A stretch of DNA of 61,400 nt. Source: a virus. Shown here one piece after another: positions 48,582 through 55,819 of the stretch (position 1 is the first letter of the stretch; every line of letters starts with the position of its first letter). The notes beneath the pieces are model-generated. The model did not search any database and had not been told where the DNA came from. It saw only the letters and a program-made list of their open reading frames with translations. The position numbers were made by a program, and so were the translations under genes. The DNA is taken from the IMG/VR virus record IMGVR_UViG_3300009502_000053, positions 1 through 61,400 of that record. One strand, given 5' to 3'.

Positions 48582-50124
48582 TCAAGATAACACAAAGCTT
48601 ATTTTAACAGAATCAACAAAAGGTGAATATAATCAATTAAAGTTATATCTGACTCGAAAGGTGCACAATTACCGTTTCATGAAGAGATTTAAGCTTGGTG
48701 TGTGGAATGGTGATATTTCTTACTTTTCAGACGGTATAATCAATTTTGGTTTATGGCAGGAGGTATATCAATGCTGTAAACAATATGGATATCCTTTTAT
48801 TATAGAGAATAAAGAACAATTTCCAAGAAATAATGCTATAACAAGAGATCAAGTACAAGAATTTGTAAATGAATTTTACAAAGATCATAAAACACCAGAT
48901 GGTAAAAATTTTATACCATATGAGCATCAAGTAGACGCTATATTTCAATTATTAAAGTATCAATATGGATTGGTTGAAATTGCAACTGCTGGTGGAAAAT
49001 CCTTGGTTTTCGGCACATTATTGTTTTATTATTTAACTCATATTGATCCTACTTCAAAATTCTTATTAATAGTGCCTAGCATCAGTTTGGTCACACAATT
49101 TTATAATGACTTAGGAGATTATAATTATGGATTTTTAAGTGATAATAAGTCACCTTTAGACATTAGAATTGATGAGGTGATGAGTGATAAACCTAGAAAA
49201 TATAGAGAAGAAGAGAAAAAACCTAATATATACATTGGAACATATCAATCACTTGAAAAATATCCTCGTGAATGGTTTCGACAATTTACTGTAGTGGCTT
49301 GTGATGAGGCTCATACTGCAAAAGCAAATACACTTATTGAAATTTTAACTAAAACATTTGGTAGTGCTAAAATTAGATTTGGTATGAGTGGTTCTTATCC
49401 TTCTGATAGTTCAGTAGAAATATTAACTATTCAATCACTTTTAGGACCAAAATTAATTAATATAAGTGCCAAGAAATTAATAGATAAAGGTCTAATATCT
49501 GATCTAAAGGTTAAAGCAGTACTTCTTCATCATGAGAATCATAAATTTGCAGAAGGAGTTTATAATATTAAGAAGAGGGGTGATGGTAAAGCTGCATATG
49601 ATCTGGAGAGGGAATATATTCATAATTCTGTTAAGAGAAAAGTATTTATTAAAAATCTGGTGGACAAATTTAAACAGAACTCATTAATATTGTTTCACAC
49701 AATTGTTTATGGTACAGAACTATACAATTATATAAAAGATAATTGTGTTGGTAAAGATGCTTATTATATTGATGGCTCAACATCAACAGAGAAGAGAGAA
49801 TATATAAAAAAACAGATGGAGATCACGTCTGGAAATCCAAAAATTTTGATTGCTAGTTTTGGAGTATTTTCAACTGGTGTTAGCGTAAAAGCAATTACAA
49901 ATATTGTATTCGCTGATTCTTTTAAAGAGCCTAAAATAATTCGCCAGGCAATTGGTAGAGGATTAAGGTTGCACGCAGAAAAGACTAAACTTATAGTGTT
50001 TGATATAGTTGATGTGTTTCATGCAGATTTTAAAACAATTTTATGGAACCAATACGAATCACGTAAATCAGAAGTATATAAGAAACAACAATATCCACTA
50101 GATGAATTAAAGGTTAAATTATGA
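48565..50124 (+). CDS. uvsW: UvsW-type superfamily 2 DNA helicase
   Basis: 519 residues, close to T4 UvsW (about 500). N-terminal domain with KVHNYRFMKRFKLGVWNGDI as in UvsW; Walker A TAGGKS at 141-146; DEAH at 246-249; GMSGSYP motif III; C-terminal IASFGVFSTGVSVK and IRQAIGRGLRLHAEK. UvsW unwinds R-loops and regresses forks, shifting T4 from origin- to recombination-dependent replication. Beside the uvsY-like gene as in T4. The end overlaps the nuclease gene on the other strand by 6 bases. Confidence 0.93.
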   Translation: MKFKLNQDNTKLILTESTKGEYNQLKLYLTRKVHNYRFMKRFKLGVWNGDISYFSDGIINFGLWQEVYQCCKQYGYPFIIENKEQFPRNNAITRDQVQEFVNEFYKDHKTPDGKNFIPYEHQVDAIFQLLKYQYGLVEIATAGGKSLVFGTLLFYYLTHIDPTSKFLLIVPSISLVTQFYNDLGDYNYGFLSDNKSPLDIRIDEVMSDKPRKYREEEKKPNIYIGTYQSLEKYPREWFRQFTVVACDEAHTAKANTLIEILTKTFGSAKIRFGMSGSYPSDSSVEILTIQSLLGPKLINISAKKLIDKGLISDLKVKAVLLHHENHKFAEGVYNIKKRGDGKAAYDLEREYIHNSVKRKVFIKNLVDKFKQNSLILFHTIVYGTELYNYIKDNCVGKDAYYIDGSTSTEKREYIKKQMEITSGNPKILIASFGVFSTGVSVKAITNIVFADSFKEPKIIRQAIGRGLRLHAEKTKLIVFDIVDVFHADFKTILWNQYESRKSEVYKKQQYPLDELKVKL

Positions 50125-51039
50125 GTATTTTATTCTTATAAATTTGCAATTTAAATGTTTTTCAATTTCATTTTGCCTAATTATATCTTTTTCTTTTAAA
50201 ATACCTTTCTTGAAATGATGTTTTTCATCATACTCATATACAGTATTGTTTAATTCATCATAACCATCTAACCAATATCCAAGTTCTTTGATATAATACT
50301 CTCCTCCATTCATTGCGTGCCGAATAGTTATGTTATTTTCTTTACTTATTTCATCAAAAATTTCACATGCTTTTTTATTATAACTTGGTGTCATTTGATA
50401 GCCATTAAATTTATCTTTATTGATTCGTTCTATTGTTTTTAATCTAACTTTCAAACTCATTATTTTAATAGCGCAAGATTGACAATTGCCTCCATCTTTA
50501 TGCTTTGATGGTGATATAAAAAAACTACCGTGTTCTGGACAAATCACTTCACTTTTAGAGGTTGAATGCTTAAAAATAAATTTTGAATAATCATATTTGT
50601 TATTATGTCTTTTTGATAAAATTTCTATCCATTCTTCTGTATTATTATTTTTTCCTGAGCATTTAGGACATCCATGTGGTAGAGAATGTTCTATTAGACT
50701 TTGATTAAACTCTCCATGAATTGGACAAATAATAATAACTTTTTTTGACAAATTAATAAAGTTCACCTTAGAGTAATCATATTTATTATTATGCATCTTT
50801 TTTGATTTTTCTAAATATTTTTTTAATGTTTCTGACTTTATTTTTTCCTTATTACATTCTTTGCAACCATTTTTTCTTGATAATATTTTATTTGGTGTTA
50901 TTAAGAATGAACCATGAGTTTTACAAATAATCTCAATAGGTGTGTGATTATTAATATAATTTACTTTAGATAAATCAAAATTATCATCAAATATTTTTTT
51001 TATTTCTTCTATAAACTCTTCTGTTGTTTTCGCTCTCAT
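50119..51039 (-). CDS. Homing-nuclease-like protein with KYDYS repeats, different nuclease tail
   Basis: 306 residues. Three to four repeats (KKMHNNKYDYSKVNFIN, then VIIICPIHGEFNQS and Cys pairs). The C-terminal nuclease part differs from the other members: LGYWLDGYDELNNTVYEYDE, then HHFKKGILKEKDIIRQNEIE, with Asp...Glu-Tyr-Asp retained. It lies directly downstream of uvsW on the opposite strand, a typical place for an intergenic homing gene. No small DNA-binding gene precedes it. Confidence 0.75.
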   Translation of the reverse strand: MRAKTTEEFIEEIKKIFDDNFDLSKVNYINNHTPIEIICKTHGSFLITPNKILSRKNGCKECNKEKIKSETLKKYLEKSKKMHNNKYDYSKVNFINLSKKVIIICPIHGEFNQSLIEHSLPHGCPKCSGKNNNTEEWIEILSKRHNNKYDYSKFIFKHSTSKSEVICPEHGSFFISPSKHKDGGNCQSCAIKIMSLKVRLKTIERINKDKFNGYQMTPSYNKKACEIFDEISKENNITIRHAMNGGEYYIKELGYWLDGYDELNNTVYEYDEKHHFKKGILKEKDIIRQNEIEKHLNCKFIRIKYS

Positions 51040-51076
51040 AATGTTTTTTATTCTATAAGTAAAAACTTCTCTTTTT

Positions 51077-51910
51077 TTATATGTTAAATTTTAGCATATC
51101 TTCTTTCACATTCCAGACATCAAGAACTTTACAATAGAATAGTTGTGTAAATTTTATACCTAAGACTTCAGTATGTGCTTTTACTTTAGCTGTTAATTTT
51201 ACAGTGTCCCCGTCTTTTACATCTTTGCCAATGTCATATACTTTATATTTATTACCATCCTCATCAATTAATTTACATTGCATTTGAAGTTTATTATTAT
51301 ATTGACTTGGAACTTTTTTAGCATCATAAACATCTGCTTGTATTGTGATTTTATCCCCAATTTGACCAATATGCTTACTTAAACTTTTTTCTCTATTTTT
51401 ATTGGCTACAGTTTCATAATATAGTTTAGTATAATATAGTATCTTTTCTTTCATAATAGGATCATTTCCCTTATAATTAAAATCTCTTGATAACCATACA
51501 ATATAGGTTGGATCTTCAACAAACACCTCACCAATGGTTTGACCTCTATGTTTACCTCCACTAAATATTTCTGATTTTGCAGCTTGGAACATTCCAGCCT
51601 TTGTTCCAGTTCTATCTATTATAACTGGAATCCTCCCAGCGGCTCTTTTAGCCTTTTCCACGGCTGTCATAAAGTCAGTACTAAGATTTGAGATGAAGTG
51701 ACTACTTCTAAGTGATTCTTTCCATAGAGTATAATATACACTATATCTACCAGATACATCTATATAGAAGTACCCAGTTTTATAATCCCAGTCAGGATCT
51801 ATTCCTTTTTCTAGGTATTCTTCTGCTTCTTTAATCTCATCATCAGTTGGTTGATGTAATGAAGACATTTTCTGAGCTTCATTGAATTGGCTATATTTTT
51901 GAATTTTCAT
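51077..51910 (-). CDS. Leader-tagged protein with ExoX-like C-terminal domain
   Basis: 277 residues. Leader MKIQKYSQFNE-A. The middle has FSGGKHRGQTIGEVFVEDPT, YIVWLSRDF, the signature of the small domain found after exonuclease X and in many phage proteins (GKHKGxxxxEVxxxDPxYIxWL). The C-terminal 90 residues look like an OB-type beta domain (GDKITIQADVYDAKKV ... GDTVKLTAKVKAHTEVLG), and it ends DMLKFNI. No exonuclease catalytic motif is present. The leader suggests packaging; a DNA-binding job on injected DNA is inferred. Confidence 0.7.
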   Translation of the reverse strand: MKIQKYSQFNEAQKMSSLHQPTDDEIKEAEEYLEKGIDPDWDYKTGYFYIDVSGRYSVYYTLWKESLRSSHFISNLSTDFMTAVEKAKRAAGRIPVIIDRTGTKAGMFQAAKSEIFSGGKHRGQTIGEVFVEDPTYIVWLSRDFNYKGNDPIMKEKILYYTKLYYETVANKNREKSLSKHIGQIGDKITIQADVYDAKKVPSQYNNKLQMQCKLIDEDGNKYKVYDIGKDVKDGDTVKLTAKVKAHTEVLGIKFTQLFYCKVLDVWNVKEDMLKFNI

Positions 51911-51922
51911 ATTTAGTAATTT

Positions 51923-52258
51923 TTAATCTATGCTAATGGACAAGCTTCTAACATTACCCATTTCATCAGTATATACATAACAATCAGTTTCATCTTCTGA
52001 TTGGAAATAAATCTCAACCTTAGGTTCAACATTAGAATCAATGACTACACCATATTTTTCTTCTTCAAGAACAGACTCTAAATCTCTTGCCCATTCATCT
52101 TCATCTGTTACAACGTTCCACATATCTTCACTAGTCATATGATCTTTTGGATCAATCCAATCATACTCAGGATAGGTTTCTTTAACAAGATTGTAAATTT
52201 CATCCATTTTATCAACAAATACATTATTCATGTTTTCAAAGGTTTTTAAGTGTTTCAT
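51923..52258 (-). CDS. Leader-tagged acidic protein
   Basis: 111 residues. Leader MKHLKTFEN-M. Strongly acidic, with VKETYPEYDWIDPKDHMTSE and a beta end (NVEPKVEIYFQSEDETDCYV). It ends SLSISID, without the KYNL tail. The function is not recognisable. Confidence 0.7.
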   Translation of the reverse strand: MKHLKTFENMNNVFVDKMDEIYNLVKETYPEYDWIDPKDHMTSEDMWNVVTDEDEWARDLESVLEEEKYGVVIDSNVEPKVEIYFQSEDETDCYVYTDEMGNVRSLSISID

Positions 52259-52273
52259 TTTTAATTTTATTTT

Positions 52274-52606
52274 TTATATGTTATATTTTATTGCTGTCAT
52301 TTCATCTTCTATATTTACATTCCCAGAAAACACATAATCTCTTTTATTGAAAAATACTTCTGAACTTTTTTCATAAGGCATCCAACTCCAACCACTATCG
52401 TTTTTACTTATATAAATATATTTTTGATGATATTTTTTATCATAATTTTCTTTAAAATTTAATATTGAATTAATAAATATTGGACTACTACCAATTTCTT
52501 CTAAGGATTTTTCAAATCTTTCATCAGTTGGCAATAACCAATATTTTCTTTCTATATCTGGAATACCAAACCATTTATCTTCTTCATATAGCTTAATATG
52601 TTTCAT
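52274..52606 (-). CDS. Leader-tagged protein, relative of 37688 and 39047 products
   Basis: 110 residues. Leader MKHIKLYEE-D; KYWLLPTDERFEKSLEEIGS and YIYISKNDSGWSWMPYEKSS align by eye with the 39047 product. It ends AIKYNI. Overlaps the upstream gene by one base (TAATG). Confidence 0.7.
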   Translation of the reverse strand: MKHIKLYEEDKWFGIPDIERKYWLLPTDERFEKSLEEIGSSPIFINSILNFKENYDKKYHQKYIYISKNDSGWSWMPYEKSSEVFFNKRDYVFSGNVNIEDEMTAIKYNI

Positions 52607-52959
52607 TAGAAATTATATTTATTAGATTTATCATATATGTCAGGATTTTCAATATATCTATTTAAATCATTTAAATCCTTAATCAAATATGGTTCAAGCA
52701 TATTATCAGATACATTATCTATTGGTATTACAACTACAGCTTCATCACAAGTTTCATCTATATTATATTCATAGTAAAGATTGCTTATGTGATGTCCATT
52801 TTCAAAAAAATAAAGTTTGTTAAGAAGTGAATATTCTCTTATTAAGTCGTACAATGCATCTTTGTCTGATGCAAATTTTTTTAGAGACTTTGCATTAAAT
52901 TTCTTTTTGTAGTATGGCTTAATATTTTCTCTTAATTGTTCAAATTTATTTATTTTCAT
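52606..52959 (-). CDS. Leader-tagged protein of the NPE-YKN family, away from the main array
   Basis: 117 residues. Leader MKINKFEQLRE-N; ALYDLIREYSLLNKLYFFEN corresponds to the LLNEY helix; ends ENPDIYDKSNKYNF, the family block in variant form. It lies 17 kb from its relatives and on the other strand, showing that such units move. Overlaps the CheY-like gene by 14 bases. Confidence 0.7.
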   Translation of the reverse strand: MKINKFEQLRENIKPYYKKKFNAKSLKKFASDKDALYDLIREYSLLNKLYFFENGHHISNLYYEYNIDETCDEAVVVIPIDNVSDNMLEPYLIKDLNDLNRYIENPDIYDKSNKYNF

Positions 52960-53314
52960 AGTATTTAATACATTTATCTATTTCATTTAATAACTTGTTT
53001 GGAACTATTGGTTTTTGAACAAAAAATAGAATACCCATCTCTTTAATCTTCTTAATGATCTGATTTCCACCAGCAGTTACAATTATAATAGGAATATCAA
53101 AATTTTTCTGTATATAATCAATAGCTTCATATCCGTCCATTTGTGGCATGAATATATCTAATAGTATCATATCTGGTTTATCTTGTTTAATAAATTTTAT
53201 AGCATCTATTCCATTAATTGCTATTTGTGTATAGTATCCTAATTTTTGAACTATTGACTGTTGAATTATTGAACTATCTGCATCATCATCTACTATGAGA
53301 ATTTTATTATTCAT
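52946..53314 (-). CDS. CheY-like receiver domain (stand-alone response regulator)
   Basis: 122 residues, a complete single receiver domain: acidic pair Asp10/Asp11 in LIVDDDADS, phosphoacceptor Asp53 in DMILLDIFMPQMDGYEAI, Thr80 in IIIVTAGG, Lys101 in FVQKPI. All key residues are present, so it should be phosphorylatable, by a host kinase since no kinase gene is seen. No output domain. It starts the minus-strand tagged unit and is itself untagged. Rare in phages; it may be captured from a bacterium. Confidence 0.9.
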   Translation of the reverse strand: MNNKILIVDDDADSSIIQQSIVQKLGYYTQIAINGIDAIKFIKQDKPDMILLDIFMPQMDGYEAIDYIQKNFDIPIIIVTAGGNQIIKKIKEMGILFFVQKPIVPNKLLNEIDKCIKYYENK

Positions 53315-53342
53315 ATCTATATGGATTATATTTAATGCTATA

Positions 53343-53350
53343 TATAAATA
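53343..53350 (+). promoter_or_regulatory. T4-late-type element TATAAATA in a divergent intergenic region
   Basis: Within GCTATATATAAATATTTT between the CheY-like gene (minus) and 53411 (plus). Oriented toward 53411, about 60 bases upstream; AT-rich boxes on the other strand could serve the minus unit. Confidence 0.4.
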
Positions 53351-53410
53351 TTTTTAAACAAAAATTAAAAAAATCCCTATATCTATTAAATCCAAAAAAT
53401 AATTTCATGT

Positions 53411-53896
53411 ATGAATATAGTAGTATGCCCAGAAGATTTAATAAGAAGATGTCTTTTTTCAGATTATAAAAAGTTTGTTTTGAAAGATAAGTCAGAATCA
53501 GAAGTTCAAAATATAGTAAGAGAAAATAAGCCGATATCATTATCAGAGAATGATGGGTATGCAATTGGCTTGCTTAAAGTTATAGAAACAGACAATTTAA
53601 TTCATAGGTTTATGGTTCATATGAAAGAAATGATAAATATTAAGTCAACAATTTTTGATAAGAATGTCTATATTTCAGTCAGAATAATTGAAAATGAATT
53701 GGAGAGCTTTAAGAAGAGATTTCCAGAATATTGGGTTGCTGATCCTATTTATGAAAAATCAATTGCTGAAGTGATTGAATATATTATTAAATTACAAGCA
53801 ATGATAAAAACTTTTGAAATATTTGAATTTAAGATTAAAGATAAGAAAGTTAAATATTTTTCATCAAAGGATATTAAAAAAATGATAGAAAACTAA
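53411..53896 (+). CDS. Unknown 161-residue protein
   Basis: It begins MNIVVCPEDLIRRCLFSDYK and is mostly helical with a basic end (FKIKDKKVKYFSSKDIKKMI). No motif. It forms a short plus-strand unit with the CDGSH gene 1 base downstream. Confidence 0.6.
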   Translation: MNIVVCPEDLIRRCLFSDYKKFVLKDKSESEVQNIVRENKPISLSENDGYAIGLLKVIETDNLIHRFMVHMKEMINIKSTIFDKNVYISVRIIENELESFKKRFPEYWVADPIYEKSIAEVIEYIIKLQAMIKTFEIFEFKIKDKKVKYFSSKDIKKMIEN

Positions 53897-53897
53897 T

Positions 53898-54083
53898 ATG
53901 AAAGAAGTAAACGTAAGTGTTTTAAAAAATGGACCTTTGATGGTTAAAGGTGATTTAGTTAATGTTACCTATAATGGAGCTGAAACTAAAACTGAGAATG
54001 TTGTTTATTTATGCAGATGTGGAGCATCTAAGAATAAACCATATTGTGATGGATCACATAAGACAATAAATTTTGAAGATTAA
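53898..54083 (+). CDS. CDGSH iron-sulphur protein (mitoNEET type)
   Basis: 61 residues. The full signature CRCGASKNKPYCDGSHK is present: Cys39, Cys41, Cys50 and His54 ligate a 2Fe-2S cluster in this family. The N-terminal 35 residues match the strand region of small bacterial CDGSH proteins (LKNGPLMVKGDLVNVTYNG). Bacterial members work in redox and iron handling. No targeting leader. A terminator follows 7 bases later. Unusual in a phage. Confidence 0.88.
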   Translation: MKEVNVSVLKNGPLMVKGDLVNVTYNGAETKTENVVYLCRCGASKNKPYCDGSHKTINFED

Positions 54084-54090
54084 AAAATAA

Positions 54091-54114
54091 AAACCTCTTT
54101 TAAGAGGTTTTTTT
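54091..54114. terminator. Intrinsic terminator after the CDGSH gene
   Basis: AAACCTCTT, loop TT, AAGAGGTTT followed by four more T. With A-rich DNA on the left side it can also stop minus-strand transcripts from the ADP-ribosyltransferase gene, which ends at 54160. Confidence 0.8.
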
Positions 54115-54153
54115 GTATGCAATATACCCCTAAAAAAGGTGTTTATTGCATAC
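54115..54153. repeat. Inverted repeat GTATGCAATA...TATTGCATAC between convergent genes
   Basis: A 10-bp perfect inverted repeat (54115-54124 and 54144-54153) around an imperfect inner CCCC/GGTG stem. It directly abuts the terminator. It may extend termination or be a protein-binding or recombination site. Confidence 0.5.
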
Positions 54154-54159
54154 AAAATA

Positions 54160-55038
54160 TTAATTTTCCCACACTATTTTATAATTGTAAACGCCTGGTT
54201 GCATTATGATTTCTCTTTGATTGGTGTGATAATATTCTTTTGGTAACATTTTAACATTAACTAATACATCTTCTGGTTTAGCCATCATACTTACAACGTA
54301 TGGTGTTGAAGATGGATATTCATCAATAAATCTTCTAGCAATTAACACATTAGTAGTCCAAGATGTTGCATGATTAAAATCTGATTCTATAACTTGACCT
54401 TTTTTATATGGTGGGTTATCATTAGAATAATATTTAATTTGTACTTCTTCTATTCCTTTATAAATTTTTATTGGTTCTTTGCTTTTGAATGGTTCTAATT
54501 CATCTATTATCTCTTGTGTTAATTTTGGTACTTTTAGTGATCCTGATATGTAAAGATATAGCCATCTATCTGTTTCTTCTGATAATTCTATATTTAATCT
54601 ATCAGATTTATCTTTATCATATTTTACAAATCCCCCAATCAATTTAAAACTTGTAATATCTTCTGGTTTAGTTATAGTTACTTGTATATCTCCTAGATTA
54701 TAATAAAAATATCCAGAATATATTGTTTCTTTTTTTGTTGTACCTAATAACATATTATCTTCTGAATCTAATTTGTCAAAATCAAAATTATCAAATCCAA
54801 AGAAACTATTTCCTTCTTTTTTATAGATTGAATTTTTTAATTTGATTTGATAAATATATTCGCTAGCTGTATCAGATGCATCCGCTCTATTATAAAGATA
54901 TAATCTACCATTATTAATGTTATCTTTAGTTAATGGTGTATTTGAATATAAATATACTGGACCATTATATTCATATTCCATTTCATAGAAATCTTGCTTT
55001 TTATAATCTACTAGTTCAAATGTCTTAATATATTTCAT
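54160..55038 (-). CDS. Leader-tagged mono-ADP-ribosyltransferase (T4 Alt-like principle)
   Basis: 292 residues. Leader MKYIKTFE-L. The C-terminal 110 residues have ADP-ribosyltransferase order: IKIYKGIEE (193-195, YKG instead of YRG), a Ser-x-Thr motif in ATSWTTNVLIARRF (226-228) and HTNQREIIMQPG (274-276, Gln-x-Glu instead of Glu-x-Glu, as in C3-type toxins). T4 Alt is an ADP-ribosyltransferase packaged in the head through an N-terminal targeting sequence and injected to modify host RNA polymerase; this gene has both features. The N-terminal 180 residues are unrecognised. The target is unknown. First of three adjacent genes all starting MKYIKTFE. Confidence 0.75.
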   Translation of the reverse strand: MKYIKTFELVDYKKQDFYEMEYEYNGPVYLYSNTPLTKDNINNGRLYLYNRADASDTASEYIYQIKLKNSIYKKEGNSFFGFDNFDFDKLDSEDNMLLGTTKKETIYSGYFYYNLGDIQVTITKPEDITSFKLIGGFVKYDKDKSDRLNIELSEETDRWLYLYISGSLKVPKLTQEIIDELEPFKSKEPIKIYKGIEEVQIKYYSNDNPPYKKGQVIESDFNHATSWTTNVLIARRFIDEYPSSTPYVVSMMAKPEDVLVNVKMLPKEYYHTNQREIIMQPGVYNYKIVWEN

Positions 55039-55514
55039 AAATTGAATTTTTTTATTTCTATGTATATTTCTAAATCTTTTTTATTTTTAGCCCATTTTTC
55101 AACTTTATTAAATGGTATAAAATAATCTTCATCTTCAATTCTTATTGTATAAGATTCTAATTTATCTTCTTTAGTTATAATTTCACCAATTTTATTTCTA
55201 AAAATTATATAATCTCCAACTTGAGGTTTTTTGTTATCTTCAAGTGTTTTAATATATTTTCTATCTAACTCATATTTATCAATTTCTTCTGATGTTAAAT
55301 TTCTAATTATATCATCTTGTAAAATATATTTAAATATTAAACTTTTTTGATCAATTAGTTCTACTACATAATCCCATCTACTACCTGGAAATCCTGTTGG
55401 TTTATATTTCCTTATAATTTTACATAGATGTGATGTAATATTTTTAACATAAACGTAATCATTTATTTTATAGATTAGATTTTCCTGATTTTCAAATGTC
55501 TTAATATATTTCAT
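55035..55514 (-). CDS. Leader-tagged protein with two SH3-like segments
   Basis: 159 residues from ATG 55514 (MKYIKTFEN-Q); longer in-frame starts read into the upstream gene. Two similar beta units: KINDYVYVKNITSHLCKIIR and VGDYIIFRNKIGEIITKEDK, each followed by a strand pair. It ends EIKKFNL and overlaps neighbours by 4 bases. Confidence 0.7.
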   Translation of the reverse strand: MKYIKTFENQENLIYKINDYVYVKNITSHLCKIIRKYKPTGFPGSRWDYVVELIDQKSLIFKYILQDDIIRNLTSEEIDKYELDRKYIKTLEDNKKPQVGDYIIFRNKIGEIITKEDKLESYTIRIEDEDYFIPFNKVEKWAKNKKDLEIYIEIKKFNL

Positions 55515-55819
55515 ATGTTGAGTTTGTATGATTCCCATTTCCATTCTGGGATATAATTATATGCATACCAGTGATTATTTAGTTCTCCAGTCTCAAGATC
55601 TTCAACATCTGCGGAAATAAATCTATCATTCTTGTTATAACCATAGAAATTATCAAATTCTCTATGTTCATCATCTTTATCTGAATATATTTTTACCACA
55701 CGAAATTTTTTATCAGGTCTTTCAAAAGGACCACCACTCTTTTTAATGTCCCACATAACTATATCACCAACTGAATATTCAACGTTATCTAAATTTTCAA
55801 ATGTCTTAATATATTTCAT
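55511..55819 (-). CDS. Leader-tagged small beta protein
   Basis: 102 residues from ATG 55819 (MKYIKTFEN-L), which overlaps the stop of the upstream virion gene; an in-frame ATG at 55825 would add two residues. SH3-like start VEYSVGDIVMWDIKKSGGPF. It ends WESYKLNI. It hangs directly on the end of a tail gene, so it is probably expressed late. Confidence 0.7.
   Translation of the reverse strand: MKYIKTFENLDNVEYSVGDIVMWDIKKSGGPFERPDKKFRVVKIYSDKDDEHREFDNFYGYNKNDRFISADVEDLETGELNNHWYAYNYIPEWKWESYKLNI

Noticed and set aside
48565-51039. Group I intron or intein interrupting uvsW
   Set aside because: The helicase frame is complete with all motifs; the nuclease gene is downstream on the opposite strand, so it is free-standing.
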